Source: Flavobacteriales bacterium UBA3477 (GTDB lineage Bacteria; Bacteroidota; Bacteroidia; Flavobacteriales; Schleiferiaceae). Taken from it: a stretch of DNA of 64,000 bases. Positions 1 to 9,185 of this stretch are shown here, one piece after another (position 1 is the stretch's first letter; every line of letters begins with the position of its first letter). The position numbers and the translations under genes are program-made. Location: contig DFQY01000036.1 in NCBI GenBank assembly GCA_002378005.1, positions 26,725 through 90,724 of the forward strand, read 5' to 3'. The notes under the pieces were generated by a model. That model saw only the letters and a list, made by a program, of their open reading frames with translations, was not told the DNA's origin and made no database searches.

Positions 1-1532
1 CATGCAGAATCTCCAGGACACACACGAATAGTATCCTGCTCATACACCATCGGCTCGTAGGGCTTCAGGTACATGTTCTGCTCAAAAATCATCGTATCCC
101 CGCACTCGTCGAACATGATGTAGGTAAAGGTGGTATCGCCATCTACTTGGACCCATCTCGAAGGCACGAAGGCGCTGTCGTTCAACCAAAAACCATCATA
201 GCTTCCTTCGTAGGTAATGTTTGTCATGATCAGTTCCACACTATCCCCGGGACAGTTGACGGTATCCTTAGGCGCATTCAACGTGAGCGTCCCGTTGAGG
301 GTATCCTTATCACGCAGATAATATTCAAAGCGGTGCACCGGGTAGTTGTAGCAATCCGTGTACACGTAATCCTGCACTATTACTAAAGCCTCATTCGCTT
401 CTGCGACATTATCATCGTACACCCAAAACTCTAGCGTATCCGCCGTTTCATAAGGATCGAGCGTAATGGTATCCGGTAACATGGAGAAATCAACGCCTTC
501 CACTGCGGTACTTAAGACCGTATCTACGTAGATCGGAATCTTCATTTCTATACCCAAGTTCGCTGAGCGCGAAAAGATGATTTCATTTTTATTACAACCC
601 TCAACCAATAAAGAGTCTGTAAATGAATTTCCAACGTTTGTGTTTTGCGTGAAGGCAATCTCCGGTCCTTTGAGTGATTTCTCTTCTAAGAAGACGGCGG
701 ATGTATAAGCTGCATCCATGACATTGGCCAATTTCAATCGGATAGTGTACCAGCCACCGCACTGAACCTCCGCCTTAGCTGTGAACTTATCCGTATAACC
801 AGGTAAAGTTGTTATGCTGCCGTTAGAAGTGTTAAAATATACACTATTGGCAACATAATTTGGATTTGCTGTTGAACAGTAAGAGGCAGTACCGTATGAA
901 CCAGGCGAACCAGCATTGATAGTATTTACGGCTATAGGAATGCTGCTTCCCGGAATAGTAGCTATGTTCTTAACAATTGAACCATTTACAGGTGCCGTAA
1001 CTCCGTCTATAAAAGGGCCTTCAAGAAAAAATCCAAAAACATCATTATATAAAGAACAGGTATAACCCGGATATTCAAAACTTCCGAAGCAATAGTTAAA
1101 AGCTATTGAGTCACTTTGAGCGATAAAACTAAATTGGATAGTCACCATATCGTAGAGAGATCCACTAGTCCCTATAGCACTAATAACCGAACTCAATTCG
1201 CTATCAGTAACTGTATTTCCATTTCCATTTGGCCCTGGAGGACCAGGTTGAAGAACAGCATTTGCATTTTGCGCAGCAACCATCACAATGCCCGATTGGA
1301 TTGGAAAAGCCGTATCGTTGGCTTGGAAGTATCCTATTTGTGTGGTGTTCGGTTGGGTAAGGTTGAACCCGTTTTGTCCCATATTAAATACCGAAAGATT
1401 GGAGTCCACCAACACGTTGGATGCCATCCAATATGGATTTTTGTGAGTCCCGTTAGTGCTCACTGTCATGCTAGGCTGGGCGGTCAAAAGGCCGGCTGTA
1501 CACAATACTATGGCTAGTAGGAATTTGCGCAT
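1..1532 (-). CDS. Choice-of-anchor L domain secreted protein, 3' end outside window
   Basis: This is an open frame of about 510 codons starting at the ATG at 1532 and running off the left edge, so the C-terminus is missing. It begins with a signal peptide (MRKFLLAIVLCTAGLLTAQ). Residues of roughly 40-290 match the choice-of-anchor L pattern: an early 'TDSELSSVI', then 'AFNYCFGSFEYP', 'NDVFGFFLEGP', 'INAGSPG' and 'MDAAYTSAVFLEE'. The remainder resembles the repetitive extracellular part of large T9SS cargo proteins, with paired cysteines such as 'DTVNCPGDS'. In this phylum such proteins usually end in a gliding-motility-associated or T9SS sorting domain, which would lie beyond the window; this is inferred. 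It is transcribed away from the dipeptidase gene. A weak -7-like box (plus-strand complement at 1536-1543) lies just upstream of the start. No enzymatic function can be assigned; adhesion or surface display is the likely role. Confidence 0.85.
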   Translation of the reverse strand, partial: MRKFLLAIVLCTAGLLTAQPSMTVSTNGTHKNPYWMASNVLVDSNLSVFNMGQNGFNLTQPNTTQIGYFQANDTAFPIQSGIVMVAAQNANAVLQPGPPGPNGNGNTVTDSELSSVISAIGTSGSLYDMVTIQFSFIAQSDSIAFNYCFGSFEYPGYTCSLYNDVFGFFLEGPFIDGVTAPVNGSIVKNIATIPGSSIPIAVNTINAGSPGSYGTASYCSTANPNYVANSVYFNTSNGSITTLPGYTDKFTAKAEVQCGGWYTIRLKLANVMDAAYTSAVFLEEKSLKGPEIAFTQNTNVGNSFTDSLLVEGCNKNEIIFSRSANLGIEMKIPIYVDTVLSTAVEGVDFSMLPDTITLDPYETADTLEFWVYDDNVAEANEALVIVQDYVYTDCYNYPVHRFEYYLRDKDTLNGTLTLNAPKDTVNCPGDSVELIMTNITYEGSYDGFWLNDSAFVPSRWVQVDGDTTFTYIMFDECGDTMIFEQNMYLKPYEPMVYEQDTIRVCPGDSA

Positions 1533-1562
1533 GTCCGAATATAGGAATTTAAATGTAGGTCT

Positions 1563-1570
1563 TACCTTTG
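1563..1570 (+). promoter_or_regulatory. Candidate -7 box for the dipeptidase operon
   Basis: TACCTTTG is an exact match to the Bacteroidota -7 consensus TAnnTTTG, 26 nt before the start codon at 1596, in the 63-bp gap between divergent genes. No TTG is seen at the usual -33 distance, so the call rests on the -7 box and its position. Confidence 0.4.
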
Positions 1571-1595
1571 AGGAGAACCCCAAGTTTTATCCACT

Positions 1596-2981
1596 ATGAA
1601 CCCCAAATCATTTATCTATTCGCACAAAGAAAGAATGCTCAATGAACTCTTTGAACTTCTGCGCATCCCTTCCATTTCAGCGGACCCCGCCTACAATGAT
1701 CAAGTGGCCCTATGTGCCGAGCACATCGCCGCACACATGAAGGATTTAGGCATTCAAAACGTCAATATCTACCCCACCAAAGGCCACCCTATTGTTTATG
1801 GGGATTTCTTAGTCGATCCAGCCTTGCCGACCGTATTAGTCTATGGCCATTATGACGTCCAGCCGGCCGATCCTATCGATCTATGGGACAATGACCCGTT
1901 CGACCCCATCATCAAGGCCACTGAAATTCATCCGGAAGGGGCTATTTTCGCTCGTGGTGCCTGTGACGATAAAGGACAGATGTTCATGCACCTCAAAGCA
2001 TTTGAGATCCTTCAAGCCGAAGGTGGCGTGCCTTGTAATGTGAAATTCATGATCGAGGGTGAGGAAGAAGTGGGATCCTCAAACCTTGGACCGTTCCTCT
2101 CAGAGTACAAAAACATGCTCGCTTGTGATACCATCCTCATTTCCGATACAGGCATGATCGCCAATGATACCCCGTCTATTACCACAGGTCTTAGAGGCCT
2201 GAGTTATGTCGAGGTTGAGGTGACCGGTCCGAACCGTGACTTGCATTCTGGATTGTACGGAGGAGCTGTGGCGAACCCTATCAATATTTTGACGCAAATG
2301 GTGGCCAGCCTACACAACGAAAAAGGCGAAATCACCGTGGATGGGTTCTATGACGGTGTGGAGATTGTTTCGGACAAGGAGCGAGCATTTATGGCTCAAG
2401 CTCCTTTTAGCCAAGAAGCTTTCAAAAAATCTATCGGTATTTCGGACGTGTGGGGTGAAGAAGGGTATTCGACGCCAGAGCGCACGAGCATTCGTCCAAC
2501 ATTGGACGTGAATGGAATTTGGGGCGGTTACATTGGAGAAGGTGCCAAGACTGTCATTCCTTCCAAGGCCTACGCTAAAATTTCAATGCGTTTGGTACCG
2601 GGTCAGGATCCAAATGCCATCACCGAGAAGTTTACTCAGCATTTTATCAATATCGCACCTGCCAGTGTGCACGTGAAAGTAACACCACACCACGGCGGAT
2701 TGCCTTACGTGACACAATCTACGGATCCTGCGTACCAAAGCGCTTCAGCAGCTTATGAAACCACTTTTGGCAAGCCAGCATTGCCAGTGAGAAGTGGTGG
2801 TTCGATCCCAATAGTTGCCTTATTCGAACAAATTCTAGGTGCAAAAAGTATCTTAATGGGCTTCGGATTAGATAGCGATGCCATCCACAGCCCGAACGAG
2901 CATTACGGCGTATTCAACTACTTCAAAGGAATAGAAACCATCCCTTACTTCTACCACAACTACGTGAACCAAATGAAGTAA
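1596..2981 (+). CDS. M20 family dipeptidase (zinc metallopeptidase)
   Basis: 461 aa, the usual length for M20 dipeptidases (CNDP/PepV-like group). It should hydrolyse dipeptides in the cytoplasm using two zinc ions; there is no signal peptide. Visible metal and catalytic motifs, in order: GHYDVQPAD (His ~85), the bridging Asp in GACDDKG (~124), the general-base and metal Glu pair in EGEEEVGS (~156-157), the Asp of ISDTG (~184) and the C-terminal His in SDAIHSPNEH (~430). The dimerisation insert with 'LHSGLYGGAVANP' is also present. It is first in a + strand run with the DUF255 gene (4 bp gap) and tag. Substrate range cannot be read from the sequence. Confidence 0.93.
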   Translation: MNPKSFIYSHKERMLNELFELLRIPSISADPAYNDQVALCAEHIAAHMKDLGIQNVNIYPTKGHPIVYGDFLVDPALPTVLVYGHYDVQPADPIDLWDNDPFDPIIKATEIHPEGAIFARGACDDKGQMFMHLKAFEILQAEGGVPCNVKFMIEGEEEVGSSNLGPFLSEYKNMLACDTILISDTGMIANDTPSITTGLRGLSYVEVEVTGPNRDLHSGLYGGAVANPINILTQMVASLHNEKGEITVDGFYDGVEIVSDKERAFMAQAPFSQEAFKKSIGISDVWGEEGYSTPERTSIRPTLDVNGIWGGYIGEGAKTVIPSKAYAKISMRLVPGQDPNAITEKFTQHFINIAPASVHVKVTPHHGGLPYVTQSTDPAYQSASAAYETTFGKPALPVRSGGSIPIVALFEQILGAKSILMGFGLDSDAIHSPNEHYGVFNYFKGIETIPYFYHNYVNQMK

Positions 2982-2985
2982 CCAG

Positions 2986-5016
2986 ATGTCCAACGAGCTT
3001 CACCTCAGCAAGAGTCTGTACTTGCAACAACACGCGGAAAATCCTGTGCATTGGAAACAGTGGTCGCAGGGTGTGTTGGACAAGGCGAAAGTGAAGGACC
3101 AATTAGTATTGATCTCCATAGGTTACTCCAGTTGCCATTGGTGCCATGTGATGGAGCACGAAAGCTTTGAAGATGACCAGGTGGCGGCGTTGATGAATGC
3201 CCATTACACGAGCATCAAGATTGACCGAGAGGAGCGCCCAGATTTGGACGCGCGCTACATGTCGGCCGTACAACTGATGACTGGTCAGGGCGGCTGGCCA
3301 CTGAATGTCATTGCCCTCCCCGATGGCACTCCGGTCTGGGGAGGCACTTATTTTTCTAAAGCGGATTGGAGTGGGGCATTGGCGCAGATTGCCCAAATGT
3401 GGCAAGAAGATCGTGAAACGGTGATTTCCTATGGAACTAAGATGCAAGAGGGATTAAAAGAATTGGTCGCAGTGCATAAAAATGCAGTGACCAACACATT
3501 TACCCCTTCAGACCTCGAGGATGTTCTTGTGCCTTGGATGCGTAGTTGGGATCCGGACTGGGGTGGAAATAATAGGGCTCCGAAATTTCCGATGCCCACG
3601 AACTATCAATACCTGCTGCAATACGGCATTGTAACTGGTCAGTCCGCGGTGTTGGACTATGTGCACCATACCCTGGAGCGAATGTCATTTGGTGGGTTGT
3701 ACGATTGCGTACACGGTGGATTTACGAGGTATGCTACGGACCGATTTTGGAAGGTCCCCCACTTCGAGAAAATGCTGTATGACAACGGCCAATTGCTCCA
3801 GCTTTTTGCCTTGGCACAGCGCCATCGCACGAGCGAACATTATGCCCACATCTTACGCCAAACTTGGTCCTTCCTTCAACTACACATGGCCCTGCCATGT
3901 GGATTGTTCGGAGCATCGTTGGACGCAGATTCCCCCACCCCGGAATCCTCGAGAGAAGAAGGTGGGTTTTATACTTGGAGTAAAGAGGAATTGTTCACTG
4001 AAAAACTTTGGGAGCAAGAGCTCTTCAGAGAGTATTTCGACCTAGGTCCACATTCGGCATGGGAAGGAAAATATATCCTACACCGCCCCCTGTCCGATCA
4101 GGAGTTTTGTGCCAAATTCGAGCTTAGCACCGCAGACCTCAATGCGATGAAAACACAATGGTTTGACACACTTCAAAGGGCCACCGGAGCGCGCGAACAG
4201 AGCCATCCAAAGCCCGCGCTTGACCCGAAGGCCATTGTAAGCTGGAATGCCCTACTCGTGAGCGGATTAGCGCAGTCACACTGGGCATTGCCTAGTGAAG
4301 GATTTGACCAGGCCGCGGCCCAATTATTAGAGCAATTGTGGACCCTCACCTACACCGATCAAGGGCTGCACCATCAATACATTGATCAGGCGAGTGGCGA
4401 AGGATATTTGGACGACTACAGCACCTTGGGTCTGGCTTTGTTGGACCTTTTTAGCATTCAATCTGGTGCAAAATATTTGGAACGTGCCCTCACCCTGGCA
4501 CAAGATATTCTAGAGCTTTTTCCCGCTGCGGAGGGCATGGCATTTAGACCGTACAGCCGAGGGGTAAAAGAAGCTTGGCAGCAACATATTGAGGTGGAAG
4601 ATAATGTCATCCCTAGTGCAAATGCCCTTTGCGCTCACTTCTTTGCAAGGCTAGGAACCATTACAGGTACATCGAAATATTCACAATGGGCTAGTGATGC
4701 GCTGCATGGCATACACGAAAAGGTATTTCGCTTTGGGCCCAATTATTCCCACTGGCTCTCCCTTGCCTTGCACGAAGCCTTTGGCTACCGCGAAATGGTC
4801 ATCTGTGGCCCAGAAGCAAAAGCATCCGCCGAAGCCTTAGCCGTAGCGTATTATCCTCCTTTAGCACAACTGTTCTGGAGCGATCACGCTCGCAACGAAT
4901 CTATTTTCAAGGGGCGCTTCCAACTAGAGAAAACCCTATTCTATTGGTGCCAAAATAATGCCTGTGGCCTGCCCATCACCTCCTCCTCACAAGCCTTAAC
5001 GCAATGGAAAAGTTAG
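2986..5016 (+). CDS. DUF255 thioredoxin-domain protein (YyaL/SPATA20 family)
   Basis: 676 aa, full length for the family. The N-terminal ~170 residues form a DUF255 thioredoxin-like domain with the signature CHWCHVM (Cys ~50 and ~53), 'KIDREERPDLD' and 'GQGGWPLNV'. The rest has the alternating helical pattern of an (alpha/alpha)6 barrel as in N-acyl-glucosamine epimerase-like folds, with 'FEKMLYDNGQL' and 'DADSP' typical of the family. No signal peptide is seen, so it is probably cytoplasmic. The family is widely conserved, but its biochemical activity is not established; redox or sugar-related roles are guesses. The start at 2986 lies 5 nt after the dipeptidase stop, and the 3' end overlaps tag by 13 bp, so the three genes are probably co-transcribed. 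Confidence 0.92.
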   Translation: MSNELHLSKSLYLQQHAENPVHWKQWSQGVLDKAKVKDQLVLISIGYSSCHWCHVMEHESFEDDQVAALMNAHYTSIKIDREERPDLDARYMSAVQLMTGQGGWPLNVIALPDGTPVWGGTYFSKADWSGALAQIAQMWQEDRETVISYGTKMQEGLKELVAVHKNAVTNTFTPSDLEDVLVPWMRSWDPDWGGNNRAPKFPMPTNYQYLLQYGIVTGQSAVLDYVHHTLERMSFGGLYDCVHGGFTRYATDRFWKVPHFEKMLYDNGQLLQLFALAQRHRTSEHYAHILRQTWSFLQLHMALPCGLFGASLDADSPTPESSREEGGFYTWSKEELFTEKLWEQELFREYFDLGPHSAWEGKYILHRPLSDQEFCAKFELSTADLNAMKTQWFDTLQRATGAREQSHPKPALDPKAIVSWNALLVSGLAQSHWALPSEGFDQAAAQLLEQLWTLTYTDQGLHHQYIDQASGEGYLDDYSTLGLALLDLFSIQSGAKYLERALTLAQDILELFPAAEGMAFRPYSRGVKEAWQQHIEVEDNVIPSANALCAHFFARLGTITGTSKYSQWASDALHGIHEKVFRFGPNYSHWLSLALHEAFGYREMVICGPEAKASAEALAVAYYPPLAQLFWSDHARNESIFKGRFQLEKTLFYWCQNNACGLPITSSSQALTQWKS

Positions 5017-5564
5017 AAGAAAAGTGCGGTTGGTGCCTTGGCAGCGAACGCTACGAACGCTACCATGATGAGGAATGGGGCAAGCCACTGAGGGACGAGC
5101 AACGAATGTTCGAATTCCTACTTTTAGAGACCTTTCAGGCCGGCTTGAGTTGGATCACGGTGTTGCGCAAGCGTGAATCTTTCCGAAAGGTGTTTCATGG
5201 TTTTGATGTGGACCAAGTCGCCACCATGAGCGAAGAAGAGATTCAAGCAGCGCTGAAAAACCCGGGGATCATCCGGAATCAAGCCAAGATTAGGGCAGCG
5301 GTGCACAATGCGCAATGTGTACAGCGGATGCACCAGAATGGCACCACCTTGGTGGAATTCTTTTGGAATTACGTAGGTGGAGAGCCCATTCGCAACGAGA
5401 GGCGAAGCTTGAAAGAATTACCCGCGAGTACACCACTGGCAGAACAAATTTCGAAGGATTTGAAAAAGCTCGGATTCAAGTTTGTGGGCCCCAAGGTAGT
5501 ATATGCTCACATGCAAGCGACGGGGATGGTGAACGACCACCTAATCCACTGCCCAGCTCGGTAA
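5004..5564 (+). CDS. tag: DNA-3-methyladenine glycosylase I
   Basis: 186 aa, matching the Tag family (E. coli Tag is 187 aa). It excises 3-methyladenine from alkylated DNA in base excision repair. The zinc-binding residues of the family are in place: Cys8 and His21 near the N-terminus (KCGW, YHDEEWG) and His179 and Cys183 at the C-terminus (HLIHC). The core 'LLLETFQAGLSW' carries the catalytic-pocket Glu and Trp. The gene starts inside the end of the DUF255 gene (13 bp overlap), suggesting translational coupling, and ends directly against the convergent tsaB gene with no spacer and no visible terminator. Confidence 0.96.
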   Translation: MEKLEEKCGWCLGSERYERYHDEEWGKPLRDEQRMFEFLLLETFQAGLSWITVLRKRESFRKVFHGFDVDQVATMSEEEIQAALKNPGIIRNQAKIRAAVHNAQCVQRMHQNGTTLVEFFWNYVGGEPIRNERRSLKELPASTPLAEQISKDLKKLGFKFVGPKVVYAHMQATGMVNDHLIHCPAR

Positions 5565-6242
5565 TTACAAGTATTTCTTTTTCGATTTTTCAGCGACAAA
5601 GTCCTTCAGGTAGAAAGGCTCAAAATAGGCTGTATCGACGGGCGCAAGGCTTGGCCCCAGGTAGGTATGCATGGTACTTGCTGATGGATATGCCGTAGGT
5701 GCAATGGTCCAATTCGCTGGCAAAGAAGAAGAAAGGAGATCCGTCATTTTATCCGCGCAATCACCAATGACAGTAACACTTTCCCCTCGCAAGTGATCCC
5801 AAGACTGATCATCGACAATGACCGCTTCAATATCACCGCTAGCTTCAAAACCTCCTGAGGTGTTTTTCCATACTTGGGCAAAGACTTCATCTCGGCGGGC
5901 ATCTAGGACAGAGATACAATAATTGGACTCAAAAGAGCTGAAATCAAAACACCCAAGGGTAGGAACGGCGTACATGGGAATATTCAACGCAAAGGCCAAT
6001 CCTTTGGCGGTACTCGTCCCTATTCTCAATCCTGTATAGGAGCCCGGGCCTTCGCCGACGATAATGCCCGATAAGTCTTTTGGAATGGCGCCGTGTTTAT
6101 GCAGCAGATCCTGAATCATCACATGCAGACGTTCGCCGTGCACGAATCTATCACCTCGCTCGTCGTAGGCCCCTAGCTGCACGCCGTCTTTGAACAGAGC
6201 AATGCTACAATTTTTAGTCGATGTCTCAATGCCGAGGAGCAT
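5565..6242 (-). CDS. tsaB: tRNA threonylcarbamoyladenosine biosynthesis protein TsaB
   Basis: 225 aa, the expected size. TsaB is the inactive-paralogue partner of the TsaD threonylcarbamoyl transferase and helps make t6A37 in ANN-decoding tRNAs. The N-terminus shows the ASKHA phosphate-1 pattern 'MLLGIETSTKNCSIAL', followed by 'GEGPGSYTGLRIG', the hallmark of the family. 'YAVPTLGCFDF' and 'VLDARRDEVFAQVW' also match. It is the last gene of the tolC/adaptor run (4 bp gap after the adaptor stop) and converges on tag. Cytoplasmic. Confidence 0.95.
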   Translation of the reverse strand: MLLGIETSTKNCSIALFKDGVQLGAYDERGDRFVHGERLHVMIQDLLHKHGAIPKDLSGIIVGEGPGSYTGLRIGTSTAKGLAFALNIPMYAVPTLGCFDFSSFESNYCISVLDARRDEVFAQVWKNTSGGFEASGDIEAVIVDDQSWDHLRGESVTVIGDCADKMTDLLSSSLPANWTIAPTAYPSASTMHTYLGPSLAPVDTAYFEPFYLKDFVAEKSKKKYL

Positions 6243-6246
6243 GCGT

Positions 6247-7494
6247 TTATTTTTTCTCTTTGATGCTGGCGCCCTTGAGTAGGTTCTTGCTCACGGCACT
6301 ATATGGACCGGTGACGATTTTTGTCGAATCCTTCAAGCCGCTTACCATAATATACTCGTCGTCTTGAATACCGCTTTTTACCACCTTCAATCCAGCTTTT
6401 GTGCCTTTTGGTAAGAATACCACTTCGAATTTCTCGTTGGCATCCGTCATTGCCTCATCGATCATTCGGGCCTTTTCCGTGGTGTCCTTGCGCACGCCTA
6501 CGGCTTGGATAGGCACGACCAAAGCATCTTTGACTTTGTTGGTGATAATATCTACAGTTGCCGTCATTCCCGGGCGGAAAGGATGTGAACCATACTGGGC
6601 TTTCAATCCTTCATAAGATTCATTGAGCACGCGAATTTTCACTTCAAAGTTAGTGACTTGGTCTACTGAAGCACCGAGGGCTAGTTTGGCACTATTGGCA
6701 ATCTCGCTGACTACCCCTAGGAATGTTTCGCCCAAAAAGGCGTCGATCTCAATATTGGTGGTATCGCCCATGGCAACTTTCACGATGTCGTTTTCATTGA
6801 CCTCGACCAACACCTCCATCGCACTGAGGTTGGCAATGCGCAGCATTTCTGTACCAGTCATAGTCGCTGTACCTACGACGCGCTCGCCCAGTTCAACATC
6901 TAATTGGCTTATCGTTCCCGTAATGGGCGCAACAATCGTCGTACGTTTTAAATTCTTGTAGGCTTCGTCCAAATTTGCCTCAGCACTCTGCAACTGGTAT
7001 CTCGATGCTTCTTCTTGTAACTCACTGACCGAAATGGCGCGTTGTGCCGCATCAAATTCCTGTTCTGAAATGGCGCCTTTTTCGAATAGAATCTGGTTGC
7101 GCTTCCACAACTTCTCAGCTTCCACGAGTGCGGCGCGGCTCTGCGCCAAGGCAGATTTCGCGCTATTGACGGCAGCACGTGCCCGGGTAATGGCGCTTTC
7201 ATAGATATCAGGATTGATGCGTACGAGCACATCCCCTTCTTCTACTTGTTGGCCTTCCACCACATTTACCTCGATGATTTCACCGCTGACCTCAGGACTC
7301 ATTTTCACCTCAACTTCCGGCTGAATCTTTCCACTGGCCGTCACCGTTTCTACGACCATACGTTTGTGTGCGTACCCTACTTCAACCTCAATAGCATTAC
7401 TATTTCCACCTACCCCACCTTTTTTCTTGGCCAGGATTAATCCTCCGATCAACACGACCGCTAAAGGAACCCAAATTTTATAGTTGATTTTCAT
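6247..7494 (-). CDS. Efflux periplasmic adaptor (HlyD/MacA-like membrane fusion protein)
   Basis: 415 aa. One N-terminal membrane anchor (residues ~8-22), then a barrel-sandwich (lipoyl) half 'GEIIEVNVVEGQQVEEGDVLV', a long alpha-helical hairpin (~95-190) and the returning half 'IVAPITGTISQLDVELGERV', followed by beta-barrel and membrane-proximal domains. This is the layout of adaptors that link an inner-membrane pump to a TolC channel. It lies 9 bp downstream of the TolC gene on the same strand. No MacB-type ABC permease or RND pump follows, since the next gene is tsaB, so the pump partner must be encoded elsewhere. The exported substrate is unknown. Confidence 0.9.
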   Translation of the reverse strand: MKINYKIWVPLAVVLIGGLILAKKKGGVGGNSNAIEVEVGYAHKRMVVETVTASGKIQPEVEVKMSPEVSGEIIEVNVVEGQQVEEGDVLVRINPDIYESAITRARAAVNSAKSALAQSRAALVEAEKLWKRNQILFEKGAISEQEFDAAQRAISVSELQEEASRYQLQSAEANLDEAYKNLKRTTIVAPITGTISQLDVELGERVVGTATMTGTEMLRIANLSAMEVLVEVNENDIVKVAMGDTTNIEIDAFLGETFLGVVSEIANSAKLALGASVDQVTNFEVKIRVLNESYEGLKAQYGSHPFRPGMTATVDIITNKVKDALVVPIQAVGVRKDTTEKARMIDEAMTDANEKFEVVFLPKGTKAGLKVVKSGIQDDEYIMVSGLKDSTKIVTGPYSAVSKNLLKGASIKEKK

Positions 7495-7503
7495 GCGCTG
7501 GAA

Positions 7504-8937
7504 TTATAAGGTGATTTGATTGAACAAGTAGAATTCAAGGACTTTAACCTTGAACAAGTAATCGAACTTTGATTGAATCTCGCGGCTCTTTGCAGCAAGG
7601 AATTGGTTTTTACTCAAACTAAAATCAAAGGCGCTGATGGTACCTGTCTCGAAGTTCACCTCAGCGTTCTCCAAGGCTTCCGCGGAGGCTTCCGCAGAAA
7701 TCTTCGAAGCTTCATATATGGCTAGCGCTCCTTTGGCATCTAGGTATGCGCGCTCAATAGTTTGACGAACGTTTAGCTCCGCTTGAGTTTGATCAATAAG
7801 GGCATTGTCCAATTGTATTTTGGCGCGCTGCACCGCACTGTGCGTTTGTCCACCATTAAACAATGGAATCTGTACCCCGACCCCAAGGAATTGGTTACGG
7901 TTATCTAAGAGCTGATTCGCCACTGTATAGGCCGTTTGACTGTTTGGGTTCGGAACATTGATTTCTTGTGGCACCTGATCGATGGACCCTGTCAATGGAT
8001 TCTCGACCAAAGTATAGGTTGTCAAAGTGTAGTATTCCGTGAAATATGGCAATCCTTGTACGTAGTTGGAATTCAGCTGCGCCGAAAACGCTACCGAAGG
8101 AACACGTGCGCTTTGGGCGAGTTTCACCCCGTAGTTCGCACTGCTTACATTGGATGTTGCCGTTTGAACCGAGGGCTGTTTCTCCACTGCGCTTTCCAAC
8201 AGCTCCTCGCGCTGGTATCCGGACATCGCCGCAGCGGTGAGATCCACTTCAGGAACGAGGATATTGAATTCTTCAAAAGGTGTGTCCAATTGTAACATCT
8301 GGTACAACATCAACTTGCTCAATAACAAGGCATTCTCCGCACTGATTTTATTGCCTTCATCTGTCCTTACCTGAGCAAGACTCTGTAAATAATTATCCTT
8401 TGAAATAGCTCCATTTTCGAAAAGGATTTCAGTTCGCTTCAGACTTTGAGCCGATGCTTTGAGTTGACCATCCGCCACCTCCAACAGCTGCTGGTTCACC
8501 AGAATCTGCAGGTAAGATGAGGCAATGTTCAGGTACACATTATTGGCCAATTCCATTTGCTGGTACATCGCCGCCATGGCATTCATCCGTGCTTGCTGGA
8601 GTTGGTACAAATTCCTTCCTCCGTTAAATAGGGTCCAATTACTCGATGCGGTTGAACCCAACGTCTGACGAGAACCTGGCTGACGCGTGTTAGTAATAGG
8701 ATCGATGGTCAAACCAAAATTCCAATAGTACCCTCCGTTCAGATTTAGCGTGGGGAAGAAGGCCAACTTGCTTTGATCTTCATTAATCTCAGCGAGCAGG
8801 ATGCTGTTCTTTCCTCTTTGAATATCCAAATTATTGGCCTCCGCATGCTTAATACAAGCACTCAGTGACCAAACTTGTTGCGCATTCATTTGCATGGCGC
8901 AAACCAGTAAGAAGAAAGACAGGATTTTTTTCATCAT
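7504..8937 (-). CDS. TolC family outer-membrane efflux protein
   Basis: 477 aa, typical for TolC/OEP proteins. A signal peptide (MMKKILSFFLLVCAMQMNAQ) is followed by two internal repeats of long helices and short strands, with 'AEANNLDIQRGK' in the first repeat and 'AELNVRQTIERAYLDAKGA' in the second. It forms the trimeric outer-membrane duct for a tripartite exporter together with the adjacent adaptor. Two consecutive ATG codons (8937 and 8934) could start it. A near-consensus -7 box (complement of 8958-8965, TATCTTCG) lies 21 nt upstream, so it may have its own promoter separate from the oxidase cluster. Confidence 0.92.
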   Translation of the reverse strand: MMKKILSFFLLVCAMQMNAQQVWSLSACIKHAEANNLDIQRGKNSILLAEINEDQSKLAFFPTLNLNGGYYWNFGLTIDPITNTRQPGSRQTLGSTASSNWTLFNGGRNLYQLQQARMNAMAAMYQQMELANNVYLNIASSYLQILVNQQLLEVADGQLKASAQSLKRTEILFENGAISKDNYLQSLAQVRTDEGNKISAENALLLSKLMLYQMLQLDTPFEEFNILVPEVDLTAAAMSGYQREELLESAVEKQPSVQTATSNVSSANYGVKLAQSARVPSVAFSAQLNSNYVQGLPYFTEYYTLTTYTLVENPLTGSIDQVPQEINVPNPNSQTAYTVANQLLDNRNQFLGVGVQIPLFNGGQTHSAVQRAKIQLDNALIDQTQAELNVRQTIERAYLDAKGALAIYEASKISAEASAEALENAEVNFETGTISAFDFSLSKNQFLAAKSREIQSKFDYLFKVKVLEFYLFNQITL

Positions 8938-8969
8938 CTAAGGGTTGGCGGTCTACTCGAAGATACAAC

Positions 8970-9185
8970 CTATTTAGCGGCTTTTTTAGCGCGGTATAAG
9001 CGGTACGCAATGCCGCTAATGATCAAATATGGAAACAACATTAAATACATGATTCCATAGTTCAATCCAGCCCAAAAACCACCATCATTCGCAGATTCAG
9101 CCACGGCTTTACACATGCTGCATTGTGCACCCGCAACAAACGGGATGGCGAGAAAAAAAAGTAGGATTAGGGAAAATTTACGCAT
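8970..9185 (-). CDS. Small CxxC membrane protein of the oxidase-assembly cluster
   Basis: 71 aa from the ATG at 9185 (a TTG one codon earlier is possible but unlikely). It has a signal sequence ending 'VAGAQ', immediately followed by CSMC, then a short polar stretch, one transmembrane helix (~45-63) and a basic tail 'RLYRAKKAAK'. After signal cleavage the CxxC would lie at the very N-terminus of the mature protein, held outside the inner membrane by the helix. Its ATG overlaps the stop of the DUF420 gene (TGATG), so the two are translationally coupled. Similar small proteins accompany SCO/DUF420 genes in related bacteria from memory, but I know of no assigned function. A metal- or thiol-handling role in oxidase assembly is inferred from context. 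Confidence 0.8.
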   Translation of the reverse strand: MRKFSLILLFFLAIPFVAGAQCSMCKAVAESANDGGFWAGLNYGIMYLMLFPYLIISGIAYRLYRAKKAAK

